Shown: positions 27,141-36,320, counted from the stretch's first letter. The stretch is DNA of 64,000 nucleotides from Runella sp. CRIBMP (GCF_009905605.1 NZ_JAAAKZ010000012.1:1-64000), one strand, 5' to 3'. Notes: generated from the letters alone by a model not told the origin. Program-made: numbers and translations.

Positions 27141-28289
27141 TTATCCTACAATGGTTGCTCCTCCACTACGGCTGTCCGTTCCGAGGCTTTGTGGCATTTG
27201 AGTATTGTCCAACACTACCAAATCGGCGGAATACCCTGCTTTGATTCGACCGAATTTGTCGCCAAGGCCCAAGTGTTGGGCAGGATACATAGTGGCCATT
27301 CTGAAGGCTTCGTCTTTGGGGATTCCTACGTTGTGAATGCAGTTGCGCACCGCGTCGAGGAGCGTAATGGCTGAGCCTGCAAGCTTACCTTCATCGTTGA
27401 GTAAGCGGTGACCATCATAGTTGGCAATAAAATCTTCAAACTCAAAACGCATCGGTTCAATTTTGGCCAAAGTAGCATCTGAAATCAGAAAAAGGCGCTC
27501 CCGCATGAGCTGTTTGGCAATCCGCACCGTGGCATAGTCGCAATGATAACCATCGACAATGATGCTAGCGCTGACCGTAGGCGTATCCCAAATGGCCGTT
27601 ACTACGCCCGGTTCGCGGCTTTCAAAGGGGCGCATGGCGTTGTATAGGTGCGTTGCCAACTGAATCCCACTGTTAAAGTAGCCTTTGGCTTGTTCGTACG
27701 TTGCGTTGGTGTGCCCCAATGACAATATAATGTCACTTTCTTGTAAAAGTTGCAATAATTCTTCGGGCCAGATTTCGGGCGCAATCGTCATGATTGTGCG
27801 CAAACCTTCACAGTTGGCAATAATTTCGGCAATTTCTGCTTTGGTTGGTACACGTACGGCATGGGCACTGTGAGCACCGCGTTTGGTAAAATTAATAAAC
27901 GGCCCTTCGATATGCAGCCCCAGTACGCCCGTTTTACCCGCTCCAATGTACGATTTGGTTACTTCGATTGCTTTTAAAATCCTTTCGTGCGAGGTAGAAT
28001 AAAGCGTAGGAACCAAGCCAACTGTGCCATCCTGACGGTGCGTTTGGACCATATCCGTGAGCGATTCTTCCGATAAATCGCGTACGAAAAAGCCATTTTT
28101 TCCCCCATAAAGTTGCAAGTCAACCAAGCCAGGAAGGAGGTCAAACCCTTGTAAATCAAAGCAGAAAACATCCTTTGAAATATCTTCTTGTAGCACAACG
28201 TCCACAATGATTTCATTTTCAATCAAAACGGCGTAATTGGCCAAAACCTCTTCACCAGTATAAATAGTACAGTTTGTGAATGCGTGCAT
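27141..28289 (-). CDS. nagA: N-acetylglucosamine-6-phosphate deacetylase
   Basis: 383 residues from the Met at 28289 (MHAFTNCTIYTGEEVL), the normal family length; the longer open frame runs back through the divergent aminotransferase gene and is not credible. Signatures are LLPGLVDLQLYGG, LHIEGPFINFTKRGAH with the metal-binding Glu, SLGHTNATYEQA and THLYNAMRPF with metal-ligand His, and LISDATLA with the catalytic Asp. It removes acetate from GlcNAc-6-phosphate, feeding GlcN-6-phosphate to NagB (not in this window). It heads a run with DUF5990, SRPBCC and a serine hydrolase. The hairpin at 28311 lies in its short upstream region. Confidence 0.93.
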   Translation of the reverse strand: MHAFTNCTIYTGEEVLANYAVLIENEIIVDVVLQEDISKDVFCFDLQGFDLLPGLVDLQLYGGKNGFFVRDLSEESLTDMVQTHRQDGTVGLVPTLYSTSHERILKAIEVTKSYIGAGKTGVLGLHIEGPFINFTKRGAHSAHAVRVPTKAEIAEIIANCEGLRTIMTIAPEIWPEELLQLLQESDIILSLGHTNATYEQAKGYFNSGIQLATHLYNAMRPFESREPGVVTAIWDTPTVSASIIVDGYHCDYATVRIAKQLMRERLFLISDATLAKIEPMRFEFEDFIANYDGHRLLNDEGKLAGSAITLLDAVRNCIHNVGIPKDEAFRMATMYPAQHLGLGDKFGRIKAGYSADLVVLDNTQMPQSLGTDSRSGGATIVG

Positions 28290-28310
28290 TGATTGGTGGA
28301 TTTTTTTGGG

Positions 28311-28344
28311 AACTTCCCGAAAGATGTAGAACTTTCGGGAAGTT
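28311..28344. repeat. Dispersed hairpin, copy 1, in a divergent promoter gap
   Basis: AACTTCCCGAAAG (28311-28323) pairs with CTTTCGGGAAGTT (28332-28344). The same stem recurs at 54232-54264. Here it occupies half of the 67-bp gap between the start codons of nagA (-) and the aminotransferase (+), only 12 bp from the latter. Confidence 0.85.
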
Positions 28345-28356
28345 TTCCAACTAACA

Positions 28357-29484
28357 ATGAATAAAATTTGGCTTTCATCGCCGCATTTGAGCGGCCACGA
28401 ACAAAAATACGTACAGGAGGCTTTTGCCGCCAATTGGATTGCACCACTGGGCCCCAATGTCGATGGGTTTGAACAGGATTTGTGTACTTACGTGGGGGTG
28501 GGTCACGCTGCGGCCCTTTCATCGGGCACAGCCGCCCTGCATTTGGCACTCATCTTACTGGGTGTCGGACGGGGCGATGTGATTCTGTGTCAATCACTTA
28601 CCTTTGCCGCTTCGGCCAATCCCATTGCGTATCAGGGAGCCACGCCCGTTTTTGTTGATTCGGAACTTGACACATGGAATATAAACCCTGACGCCCTCGA
28701 AACGGCCATCAAAAGCGAAAAGGCAAAAGGGAAAAACGTGAAGGCGGTCATTGCAGTGCACCTCTACGGAATGCCCGCTCAAATGCGTGAAATTCAGGAA
28801 ATCTGCCAACTGCACGACATTCCGCTCATTGAAGATGCCGCCGAGGCCTTGGGGGCATCGTATCAAGGCAAAAAAATGGGAAATTTTGGGTTGCTGAATG
28901 TCCTTTCTTTCAACGGCAATAAAATCATCACCACGTCGGGAGGCGGGGCGTTACTTTCTGACAATGAAGCCTTTATTCAAAAAGCCCGTTTTCTAGCTAC
29001 CCAAGCCCGCGACAATGCGCCGCATTACCAACATTCCGAAATCGGTTACAACTACCGCCTGAGCAATATCTGCGCAGGCATCGGGCGCGGCCAAATGGAA
29101 GTGATTGACGAGCGCGTAGCCCAACGCCGTGCCAATTTTGCGTTTTATGAACGAGAATTATCCAGTATTGAAGGTATCACATTTCAGCCCGAAGCCGAAG
29201 GTAGTTTTTCCAATCGTTGGCTGAGCTGCATGGTTGTTAACCCCAAACTGACGGGCGGCATCACCCGCGAGAATATGCGGTTGGCGTTGGCTTCCGAAAA
29301 TATTGAGGCGCGTCCGTTGTGGAAACCGATGCATTTACAGCCCATTTTTCAAGACGCACCCTATTATGGCAAAAGTATTTCAGAGCGATTATTCGAAAAT
29401 GGACTTTGCCTTCCTTCAGGTTCCAACCTCACCCAAGAGGAATTGGGAAGAGTGACTACTGGAATTAAAAAGTGCTTTTCTTAA
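28357..29484 (+). CDS. DegT/DnrJ/EryC1/StrS family sugar aminotransferase
   Basis: 375 residues, full length. Fold-type I PLP enzyme with SSGTAALHLAL (phosphate-binding) at 55-65, IEDAAEALGA with the cofactor-stacking Asp at 158-167 and the Schiff-base Lys189 in FNGNKIITT followed by SGGGALL. These enzymes add an amino group to nucleotide-activated keto sugars for glycan or glycoprotein synthesis. The GPNVDGFEQDL and QARDNAPHYQHSEIGYNYRLSN segments are close to PglE/WecE-type members. It is the only surface-sugar gene seen here, and lies divergent from nagA. Confidence 0.92.
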   Translation: MNKIWLSSPHLSGHEQKYVQEAFAANWIAPLGPNVDGFEQDLCTYVGVGHAAALSSGTAALHLALILLGVGRGDVILCQSLTFAASANPIAYQGATPVFVDSELDTWNINPDALETAIKSEKAKGKNVKAVIAVHLYGMPAQMREIQEICQLHDIPLIEDAAEALGASYQGKKMGNFGLLNVLSFNGNKIITTSGGGALLSDNEAFIQKARFLATQARDNAPHYQHSEIGYNYRLSNICAGIGRGQMEVIDERVAQRRANFAFYERELSSIEGITFQPEAEGSFSNRWLSCMVVNPKLTGGITRENMRLALASENIEARPLWKPMHLQPIFQDAPYYGKSISERLFENGLCLPSGSNLTQEELGRVTTGIKKCFS

Positions 29485-29494
29485 CATCGGCAAT

Positions 29495-29539
29495 ACGTCG
29501 GCGAGGGCTAGGTGCCCCCGTTCGAAACCTCGCCGACGT
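29495..29539. terminator. Bidirectional terminator-like hairpin
   Basis: ACGTCGGCGAGG (29495-29506) pairs exactly with CCTCGCCGACGT (29528-29539) around a 21-base loop. It lies between the convergent aminotransferase and aldo/keto reductase genes. The GC-rich stem lacks a T-run, so termination is inferred from position. Confidence 0.65.
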
Positions 29540-29546
29540 TGGAAAA

Positions 29547-30359
29547 TCAATAATCCATCGGGTCGTCGGCAACGCGTGTATTGTCGTGCCAAGTATTCAT
29601 TTCGGCCATATCTTCGGCCGAAATTTGAAAGTTAAACACATCTATATTTGCCGCTAAGCGACTTTTACTCACCGATTTTGGTATCGTAATAGCACCCTGT
29701 TGCAACGACCAGCGAATTAATACCTGAAACGTACTTTTGCCGTATTTTTCAGCGATTTGGACCAGCCTAGCATCGTTTGCTTTCAGCCCCCGGACCAACG
29801 GCGCATAGCCTTCTACCTGAATACCCCGTTGACGACAGTATTGTATTTGTTCGGGCAAATAGCAATAAGGGCTCAATTCAAACTGATTGACGGCAGGAAT
29901 GATTTCTGCCTCTGGCCACAGTTCCTCAAAATGGGAGATATAATAATTGGAAACCCCGATGGCCCGGGCTTTTCCCTCCGTATAAATTTGCTCCAACGCT
30001 TTCCAAGTTTGGATACGATGCTCTTTTACGGGCCAATGAATCAAATACAAATCCACATAATCCGTGTGTAGCTGCCGAAGGCTTTCTTCAAAAGCGCGCA
30101 ACGTTGATGCGTAGCCTTGGTCTTCGTTCCTGACTTTGGTCGTAACAAATATTTCTTCACGAGCCAGTCCACTTTCGCGTATAGCTTGACCTACGTCACG
30201 CTCATTTTTGTAGGCCGCTGCCGTATCTACCAGTCGATAGCCCAATTCAAAAGCCCATAACACCGCCTGTTTGATGTCTTGGTCGGGTTGCGGGTCATAA
30301 ATACCCAATCCAAATTGGGGCATTGTAATGCCGTTATTGAGCGTAATAAGTGGAAGCAT
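29547..30359 (-). CDS. Aldo/keto reductase
   Basis: 270 residues, a single NADPH-dependent TIM barrel. The catalytic tetrad is visible: Asp45 and Tyr50 in DTAAAYKNE, Lys75 in VTTKVRNED and His108 in YLIHWPV. The C-terminal IPKSVSKSRLAANIDVF is the NADP-binding signature. Sequence layout resembles 2,5-diketo-D-gluconate reductase-like enzymes (AKR5), which reduce small aldehydes and ketoses. Single gene, divergent from the M48 peptidase. Confidence 0.93.
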   Translation of the reverse strand: MLPLITLNNGITMPQFGLGIYDPQPDQDIKQAVLWAFELGYRLVDTAAAYKNERDVGQAIRESGLAREEIFVTTKVRNEDQGYASTLRAFEESLRQLHTDYVDLYLIHWPVKEHRIQTWKALEQIYTEGKARAIGVSNYYISHFEELWPEAEIIPAVNQFELSPYCYLPEQIQYCRQRGIQVEGYAPLVRGLKANDARLVQIAEKYGKSTFQVLIRWSLQQGAITIPKSVSKSRLAANIDVFNFQISAEDMAEMNTWHDNTRVADDPMDY

Positions 30360-30389
30360 ATCAGTTAGTGTTTTTAAGCCAGGATGTCC

Positions 30390-30397
30390 TATCTTTG
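30390..30397 (+). promoter_or_regulatory. Candidate promoter element for the M48 peptidase
   Basis: TATCTTTG fits the Bacteroidota -7 consensus TAnnTTTG. A T-run about 20 bases upstream could serve as a weak -33 element. It would give a leader of roughly 155 bases before the ATG at 30561. Confidence 0.4.
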
Positions 30398-30560
30398 AGG
30401 AGATGTATTCAATTTTTCAAAAATAGAAGATTTTCATGGCTAACCCATATCCCTATTGTTAGCGATAAAACATTTTTTAAACTTGCAACCAAAAGTGACG
30501 TTCTTGCGCCTACTTCGTCCATCAGAAAATAAATCGTTGTTGATTTTACCACTTCTTATT

Positions 30561-32045
30561 ATGAGAACACTCTTTCGTTTCAATTGGATACCCTTTGTGA
30601 TGGGTTTAGTTGTATTGCAATCTTGTTCGCGCAATCCTGTGACAGGCAAAAGGGAAATCATCCTGATGTCGGCCGAACAGGAAATTGCGTTGGGCCAACA
30701 ATCTCACCCTTCCATTGTTGCTTCCATGGGCTTATATGAAGATAAAAGATTGCAAAGTTTTATCTCTGAAAAAGGGATGGCGATGGCTAAAATTTCGCAC
30801 CGTCCAGAGCTTCCTTACCAGTTCAACATCATTGATTCTCCAGTTGTCAATGCATTTGCCGTGCCTGGAGGCTATGTGTATTTTACCCGAGGCATTATGG
30901 CGCACTTCAACAATGAAGCTGAATTTGCGGGTGTTTTAGGCCATGAAATCGGCCACGTTACGGCGAGACACTCAGCCCGGCAACAGACCAGCCAAATTTT
31001 AGGCACTGTGGGACTGATTGCTGGCATGGTCATTTCGCCCAAACTAGCCCAATTTGGTGAACAAGCCATGCAGGGTCTACAAATGCTGATGCTCAGCTAC
31101 AGCCGTGCCCACGAATCCGAATCTGATAAAATTGGGGTGGAATATTCGAGCAAAGTAGGCTATGATGCACACCAAATGGCTAATTTCTTCGGCACTATTA
31201 AACGTATTTCGGATAACGCTGGCCAATCTATTCCCAACATAATGTCGACGCACCCTGATCCAGGCGACCGTTTCAACAATGTTCACGCAATGGCCAAAGA
31301 TTGGCAAGCCAAAAATGTTGGTAATTACGCCGTAAATCGTGAAAGTTATTTACAAATGATTAATGGTATTGTGTACGGTGAAGACCCCAAACAGGGCTTT
31401 GTTGAAAATAGCGTTTTTTATCATCCAGAGCTACGCTTTCAATTTCCTATACCGAACGGTTGGCAAACCCAAAACTCCCCTGTTCAATTTGTGATGGCGC
31501 CCAAAGATGGTAAAGCAGAGATGTTGCTCAATGTAGCACAGGGCGGTACGCTGGATTCGGCCGCTCAAAATATGGTCAGGCAGTACAATTTAAAAGTGTT
31601 GGAATCTGCTCGTAAGACCATTCACGGCAACCAAGCCATCGTCATGATTTCGCAGCAACAACCTCAGCAGCAGCAACAGGGGCAAACTCAACAACAACAA
31701 CCCCAAACGCCCGCCAACACGGTTCAGCTGGCCACGTGGCTCATTCAATATAACGGTTTGATTTACGCCATTCACGGAGTAACCACCGCCGATGTTTTTG
31801 GTAACTTGTACCCTACGTTTCGAAATACGGCCGAAAATTTTCGTTTATTGAACGACCCCGACAAACTGAATCGCAAGCCCGAACGCATATTTGTAAAAAA
31901 TGCCCCGCGCAACGGTACATTTAAGGAAATCATGACAGGGCTGGGAATGCCCGCCAACCGAATCGAAGAATTGGGCGTGGTCAATAGTATGAAAGCCGAC
32001 AGCCCAATTCAGAAGGGAATGTTGTTGAAAGTAATTGGAAAATAA
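30561..32045 (+). CDS. M48 family metalloprotease lipoprotein with glutamine-rich linker
   Basis: 494 residues from ATG 30561, chosen because it gives a lipoprotein signal (MRTLFRFNWIPFVMG… lipobox VLQSC, Cys22). The zinc-protease core holds HEIGH in LGHEIGHVTARH near residue 135, with the third ligand Glu in SRAHESESDKIG. A second domain follows, with a Gln-rich linker near residues 375-400 (runs such as QQQPQQQQQ) and a C-terminal segment, MKADSPIQKGMLLKVIG, like the end of a LysM-type or peptidase-associated domain. BepA/LoiP-like proteases of this class act in periplasmic quality control of outer-membrane proteins. The frame could extend 35 residues upstream, but without signal-peptide logic. 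Confidence 0.9.
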   Translation: MRTLFRFNWIPFVMGLVVLQSCSRNPVTGKREIILMSAEQEIALGQQSHPSIVASMGLYEDKRLQSFISEKGMAMAKISHRPELPYQFNIIDSPVVNAFAVPGGYVYFTRGIMAHFNNEAEFAGVLGHEIGHVTARHSARQQTSQILGTVGLIAGMVISPKLAQFGEQAMQGLQMLMLSYSRAHESESDKIGVEYSSKVGYDAHQMANFFGTIKRISDNAGQSIPNIMSTHPDPGDRFNNVHAMAKDWQAKNVGNYAVNRESYLQMINGIVYGEDPKQGFVENSVFYHPELRFQFPIPNGWQTQNSPVQFVMAPKDGKAEMLLNVAQGGTLDSAAQNMVRQYNLKVLESARKTIHGNQAIVMISQQQPQQQQQGQTQQQQPQTPANTVQLATWLIQYNGLIYAIHGVTTADVFGNLYPTFRNTAENFRLLNDPDKLNRKPERIFVKNAPRNGTFKEIMTGLGMPANRIEELGVVNSMKADSPIQKGMLLKVIGK

Positions 32046-32062
32046 GGAGTGAGAAATAATTA

Positions 32063-32104
32063 AGTAGTGAGGAGTCAATAGCAAAACTACTACTCCTCAC
32101 TACT
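32063..32104. terminator. Hairpin between convergent genes
   Basis: AGTAGTGAGGAGT (32063-32075) pairs exactly with ACTCCTCACTACT (32092-32104). It separates the M48 gene from dprA and probably terminates both, though no strong T-run is present. Confidence 0.65.
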
Positions 32105-32110
32105 AATAAC

Positions 32111-33199
32111 CTACCCCAAAGCATAGCGTTTACCGGGCAGCGAACGAATGTAGCCTTGCAATTCAAGATTGAGCAACAGCGTGGCCAATTTTCCCGTCGA
32201 GACCTGACTTTCCCAGGTGAGATTATCAATGTGCATTTCGCCTCTTTGACGCAATAACGCCACAATTTGGCTTTCCTCCTGGGTAAAATGGTCGGGCAAC
32301 GTGGCCTTTACGGATGCTTTGGAAGTGAGCCAACTTAATGATTCAAGTAAATTTTCTACGCCCGTAAAAATCTGGGCTTTATTGGCGCTAATTAGATTAT
32401 TGGGGCCAATAGAATAAGGGTTCGACAAATTGCCGGGCACGGCAAATACATCCCGGTTGTAATTATTGGCAAACTCTGCCGTAAGCAATCCCCCACCCTT
32501 CTTAGCCGATTCCACCACAATGACCGCGTCAGATAGCCCAGCAATGATGCGATTTCGGGCGGGGAAACGCATCGAATCAGGCTTGGTTCCTAAACAGTAT
32601 TCCGTCACAATTCCACCGTTGATTTCCATCTCTCTGGCTGTTTTGATATGCCCTTCAGGATAAATCACATCCACCCCCGTAGCCATCACACCAATCGTCG
32701 GAATTTGACTCCTTACGCTGGCCCGGTGCGCCGCAATATCAATACCATACGCCAATCCACTGACAATCGTTACGTCATGGTTAACAAGCCCTTCTACAAT
32801 CTGCTCAGTGATATTTCGGCCGTAATCGGTCGCTTTTCGGGTACCAACCAAAGACACATAACGGCCCTTGTTGAAATCAATGTTGCCTTTGGTGTACAGC
32901 AAAACGGGGGCATCATAAAGGGATTTGAGCCTCTGCGGGAAGTGGGCATCCGTATAAAAAACCATATTAGCGTTTAACTTCTCCAATTTTAGAAGTTCTA
33001 CTTCAGCTGCTCTCAAACCTTCTTTTTGCAGAACAGTCCGGGCAATTGCCTCTCCAACGCCTGTAACGCGAATCAACGTTTTATAGTTGGCTTCAAATAC
33101 CTTTTGGGCATCTCCAAAGTGAGCAATCAAATAACGAATCAATACCCCGCCCAATCCGGGGGTCAAGTGCAATCCTAATTGATAAAGACGTTGGTCCAT
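32111..33199 (-). CDS. dprA: DNA-processing protein A, RecA loader in natural transformation
   Basis: 362 residues. An N-terminal helix-hairpin-helix/SAM-like part (1-70) precedes the Rossmann-like DprA core: LVGTRKATDYG, IVSGLAYGIDIAAHR, GTGVDVIYP-type (ATGVDVIYPEG), FPARNRIIAGLSD, KGGGLLTA and FAVPGNLSNPYSIGPNNLI. The last 65 residues are the winged-helix DprA_WH domain. DprA binds incoming single-stranded DNA and hands it to RecA. It is the last gene of a compact operon (9-bp gap) behind an FMN-binding glutamate synthase-like gene, a common but unexplained neighbourhood. Confidence 0.95.
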   Translation of the reverse strand: MDQRLYQLGLHLTPGLGGVLIRYLIAHFGDAQKVFEANYKTLIRVTGVGEAIARTVLQKEGLRAAEVELLKLEKLNANMVFYTDAHFPQRLKSLYDAPVLLYTKGNIDFNKGRYVSLVGTRKATDYGRNITEQIVEGLVNHDVTIVSGLAYGIDIAAHRASVRSQIPTIGVMATGVDVIYPEGHIKTAREMEINGGIVTEYCLGTKPDSMRFPARNRIIAGLSDAVIVVESAKKGGGLLTAEFANNYNRDVFAVPGNLSNPYSIGPNNLISANKAQIFTGVENLLESLSWLTSKASVKATLPDHFTQEESQIVALLRQRGEMHIDNLTWESQVSTGKLATLLLNLELQGYIRSLPGKRYALG

Positions 33200-33208
33200 G
33201 AATGAATG

Positions 33209-34774
33209 TTAATGTTCTTTTTTAAGGCCACCTCCCAAGTATTGGCAATTGATAAGTGTATCAATGCCGTCGTAGGGTACAGGCGCTTTTTCGTAGTCAT
33301 AAACCACTCTTAATGAGCGGGTATGGTTATTGTCGCCCATGGCTACGTCTACATCTTCCATCGTAAACTGACAGGGATGTTCATAGCCGCAGGCAATGGC
33401 AATTTCGAGAATTTCTTTGGTCAATGTTTTTCCGTAATGGTAAAAACGTTCACTTTTAAGCGCTGGATCAAGGCCTGACTGCAACCATTTATTTTGCGTA
33501 GCTACCCCCGCAGGACAGCGGTTGGTATGGCATATCTGTGCCTGAATACACCCAATCGACATCATGGCTTCGCGGGCAACGTTGACAATATCGGCGCCCA
33601 TCGCAAACGCCATAATTGCCTGCGCGGGTAGACCTAGTTTCCCCGACCCAATGAACGTTATACGGTCGGTAAGTCCGTGTTTTTTAAAGATTTTATATAC
33701 ACTCGAAAACCCATACACCCACGGCAAAGACACATGGTCGGCAAACGACGGAGGGGCAGCACCCGTTCCTCCTTCCCCACCGTCGATAGTAATAAAGTCT
33801 GGCCCACGGCCCGTTTTCACCATTAGCTCCGCTAGTTGCTCCCACATGTCCAGTTTTCCTACGGCCGCTTTGATACCTACGGGTAGCCCCGTAGCCTCGG
33901 CCATAGCTTCGATCAAATTCAACATTTCGGGCAGGGTAGAAAAGGCACTGTGCGCTGCTGGAGAGATGACATCTTTCCCCATCGGCACGTGGCGGATTTC
34001 CGAAATCTCTTTCGTGATTTTGGCCGCTGGCAATACCCCTCCTTTACCAGGTTTTGCTCCTTGCGAGAGTTTCAATTCAAGCATCCGAATGGCGGGGTTT
34101 TTCTGCGTCAGTCGGACCAATTTTTCCATGATAAGATTTCCGTCGTCGTCACGAATACCGAAATACGCTGTGCCGATGTTGAGCACTACGTCGGCGCCTT
34201 TATCGTGGTACGGCGAAAACCCTCCTTCTCCTGTATTGTGGTAACAGCCAAACTTCGCCGCTCCTTCGTTGAGGGCGGTAATCGCCGATGCCGATAACGA
34301 CCCAAAACTCATTCCTGAAATATTAATGACCTGCTTCGGACGGTAGGGTTTGCGGCGATTATGGCTCAACCCAATCACTTTGGGCGCTGGCAAAACGTAC
34401 GGATTTTCGCGGTAAGGATGGTCTTTGGCCAATCGTTTGGTTACCAAAGCGGGTTTGATAAAGATAAAACCTGCACTGTTGACATCCTGGTCGGTCCCGA
34501 AACCCTGAAAATTATTTTCCCGTTTCGACGAAGCATAAATCCACGATCGCTGACGGCGATTGAACGGCAATTCCTCGCGGTTGTTGGCCACAATATATTG
34601 CCGAAACTCCGGTCCAATCGTTTCTAGCCAATACCGCAGGTGCCCAATGACTGGAAAGTTGTGCAAAACGGTGTGCTTTTTTTGAGTAATGTCCAAAATA
34701 GCAACAATTGCCAAAATGATGGGAAAGCATATCCACCACGGAATGAGCGCAAGCCAATTCAAAAGAGTATTCAT
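33209..34774 (-). CDS. FMN-binding glutamate synthase family protein, membrane-anchored
   Basis: 521 residues. A hydrophobic N-terminal helix (residues 5-27) precedes a stand-alone FMN-binding domain like the synthase part of GltB: ISGMSFGSLSASAI, HNTGEGGFSPYH, KLSQGAKPGKGG, DFITIDGGEGGTGAAP and the iron-sulfur cysteines of IGCIQAQICHTNRCPAG. The glutaminase and GXGXG parts of true GltB are missing, so it is unlikely to be a complete glutamate synthase; archaeal-type or unknown redox roles have been suggested for this family. It sits between a serine hydrolase (6-bp gap) and dprA. Confidence 0.9.
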   Translation of the reverse strand: MNTLLNWLALIPWWICFPIILAIVAILDITQKKHTVLHNFPVIGHLRYWLETIGPEFRQYIVANNREELPFNRRQRSWIYASSKRENNFQGFGTDQDVNSAGFIFIKPALVTKRLAKDHPYRENPYVLPAPKVIGLSHNRRKPYRPKQVINISGMSFGSLSASAITALNEGAAKFGCYHNTGEGGFSPYHDKGADVVLNIGTAYFGIRDDDGNLIMEKLVRLTQKNPAIRMLELKLSQGAKPGKGGVLPAAKITKEISEIRHVPMGKDVISPAAHSAFSTLPEMLNLIEAMAEATGLPVGIKAAVGKLDMWEQLAELMVKTGRGPDFITIDGGEGGTGAAPPSFADHVSLPWVYGFSSVYKIFKKHGLTDRITFIGSGKLGLPAQAIMAFAMGADIVNVAREAMMSIGCIQAQICHTNRCPAGVATQNKWLQSGLDPALKSERFYHYGKTLTKEILEIAIACGYEHPCQFTMEDVDVAMGDNNHTRSLRVVYDYEKAPVPYDGIDTLINCQYLGGGLKKEH

Positions 34775-34780
34775 TGGGGT

Positions 34781-35623
34781 TTAGTTTTTCTTGTTGAAAA
34801 TTTTAAAACAAATTTCACCGATTTCACCAATTATCTTTTCGGCGTCTTTTTCAGGAGTTCCTCTCACAAAAACTGAAATCACAAAGGGTGTGGCCGCAAA
34901 CACAATGCCCGCATCGCCGCGTACGTACGTGAGTCCGCCTGTTTTGTGCGCTATTTTGATGGTTTTGGGAATGAGCCTCGGCAACGTAACCGTGTCCCGA
35001 TTTTCAAACAAAAATTCCATCATTTGTTCACATAAAGCTGGCGTTGCTACTTTATGACTATAAATAAGACGCAATAATGCATTGATGTCACGGGCGGTTA
35101 CGTAATTATCAATTCCTCGCGCTACGGCCGCCGTGTCCATCATCACCCGATTCAACTGGAGGCTCGCCAAACCGAGGAGTTTCATTCGGTCGTTGATTTT
35201 TTCCCGCCCCAATGTTCGGATAAAAATATTAGTGGCTGTGTTATCGCTCGCAATCATCATCAAGCGGGCCACCTCTTTGAGCGACATCTGTTGGCCATCG
35301 GCGTACGAGGCCATCACTCCCGCGCCGCCCGTTTTGTCGGTAGCCACCAGCGTATAGGTTTTGTTGAGGTCCACTTTACCCGCTTTTACCTGTTCCATCA
35401 GCTCAACCAAAATCGGAATTTTGATAATGCTCGCCGATGGCACCGGCTCCGCAGGCCCTTTGCTGAAAAAGATTTCACCCTTTAGCGATTCTACCTGAAG
35501 GTTGACAATGGTAGTGGGTGAAAGTTGTGCAAGATAGGTTTCAAGAGAAGAAAAAGATGGGCGTTTTTGGGCAATACTCACGCATGGGAGCAGCATGAAG
35601 CATAAAAAAATAAGTTGTCGCAT
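34781..35623 (-). CDS. Secreted serine hydrolase, class A beta-lactamase-like
   Basis: 280 residues from the Met at 35623, which opens a signal peptide (MRQLIFLCFMLLPCVSIAQ). Penicillin-recognising motifs are complete: Ser65-Ile-Ile-Lys68, SDN in IASDNTATN and KTG in AHKTGGLTYVRGD. The omega-loop Glu-x-x-Leu-Asn of true class A beta-lactamases is not evident; instead it reads MMDTAAVARGIDNYVTARD, as in related serine hydrolases annotated as beta-lactamase-like. Drug resistance is therefore uncertain. First gene of a tight three-gene operon with the FMN protein and dprA. Confidence 0.88.
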   Translation of the reverse strand: MRQLIFLCFMLLPCVSIAQKRPSFSSLETYLAQLSPTTIVNLQVESLKGEIFFSKGPAEPVPSASIIKIPILVELMEQVKAGKVDLNKTYTLVATDKTGGAGVMASYADGQQMSLKEVARLMMIASDNTATNIFIRTLGREKINDRMKLLGLASLQLNRVMMDTAAVARGIDNYVTARDINALLRLIYSHKVATPALCEQMMEFLFENRDTVTLPRLIPKTIKIAHKTGGLTYVRGDAGIVFAATPFVISVFVRGTPEKDAEKIIGEIGEICFKIFNKKN

Positions 35624-35689
35624 CAGAAAAAGGGTTTCTGGCAACAACTTACGCACAGGAAGAATAAAAATCAAGGGATGTTACCTATC

Positions 35690-36127
35690 CTATCCTTGTG
35701 GTGGGGCGGGAACATGGATATGTTTTTCTAAATCTTTGCCCATAAAAAGTTTAAATTCGGTTTTTAACTTTCGGTAATTGTCGTGAAAAAAAGACATTTT
35801 CTCCCGTAAATAGGCCTGGCTTTCGCGGACCTCGTCGTTAAATTGGGTGGTTTCTTCCTTAATAATGTTCGCAATAATCCCCTCCTGATCACGAATATCG
35901 GCCTGAATGCTGTTAACGGTGCGTTTGAAATGGTCGAACTCATGCTCAAAATGGGTAAGGGTTTCGGCAAAATTAGACTCCATTTCCTCTACCGGCAAAA
36001 AGGCTCGCATTTCATGCACCAAATGTCCAAAAAAATCAACTTCTTGGTCCACAAAATTGACCTCGTTGAGCCAGAGTCTATGCTCAAAATGAAAGCGATG
36101 TAAATCAAATTTAGTGTTTCGTGCCAT
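35690..36127 (-). CDS. Hypothetical coiled-coil protein
   Basis: 145 residues, cytoplasmic, almost entirely helical and rich in His, Phe and Glu (e.g. DLHRFHFEHRLWLNEVNF). Heptad-like hydrophobic spacing from about 15 to 130 suggests a helical bundle or coiled coil, ending in a short proline tail (HVPAPPQG). I recognise no named family. It precedes the serine hydrolase operon by 66 bp and may be cotranscribed. Confidence 0.65.
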   Translation of the reverse strand: MARNTKFDLHRFHFEHRLWLNEVNFVDQEVDFFGHLVHEMRAFLPVEEMESNFAETLTHFEHEFDHFKRTVNSIQADIRDQEGIIANIIKEETTQFNDEVRESQAYLREKMSFFHDNYRKLKTEFKLFMGKDLEKHIHVPAPPQG

Positions 36128-36320
36128 GATTCGCGCGTGGTTAAATGAATGGTTCTAAATTCTGCTTTATTTTAAGCTTTGAGTATGAGGTGGGTCAGTA
36201 ACAAAACTGACTAGCGTCAGGTATTGAGAAATTAAAATGAAAGGAGCAGCCTCCCGCATAAAAATAGTTTGTAGCTTTACGTTACACAGCAAAGTTGATT
36301 CACTAACCCTCTTTTTGAAA

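Noticed and set aside
33564-34244. 226-codon plus-strand frame
   Set aside because: Antisense shadow of the FMN-binding glutamate synthase family gene.
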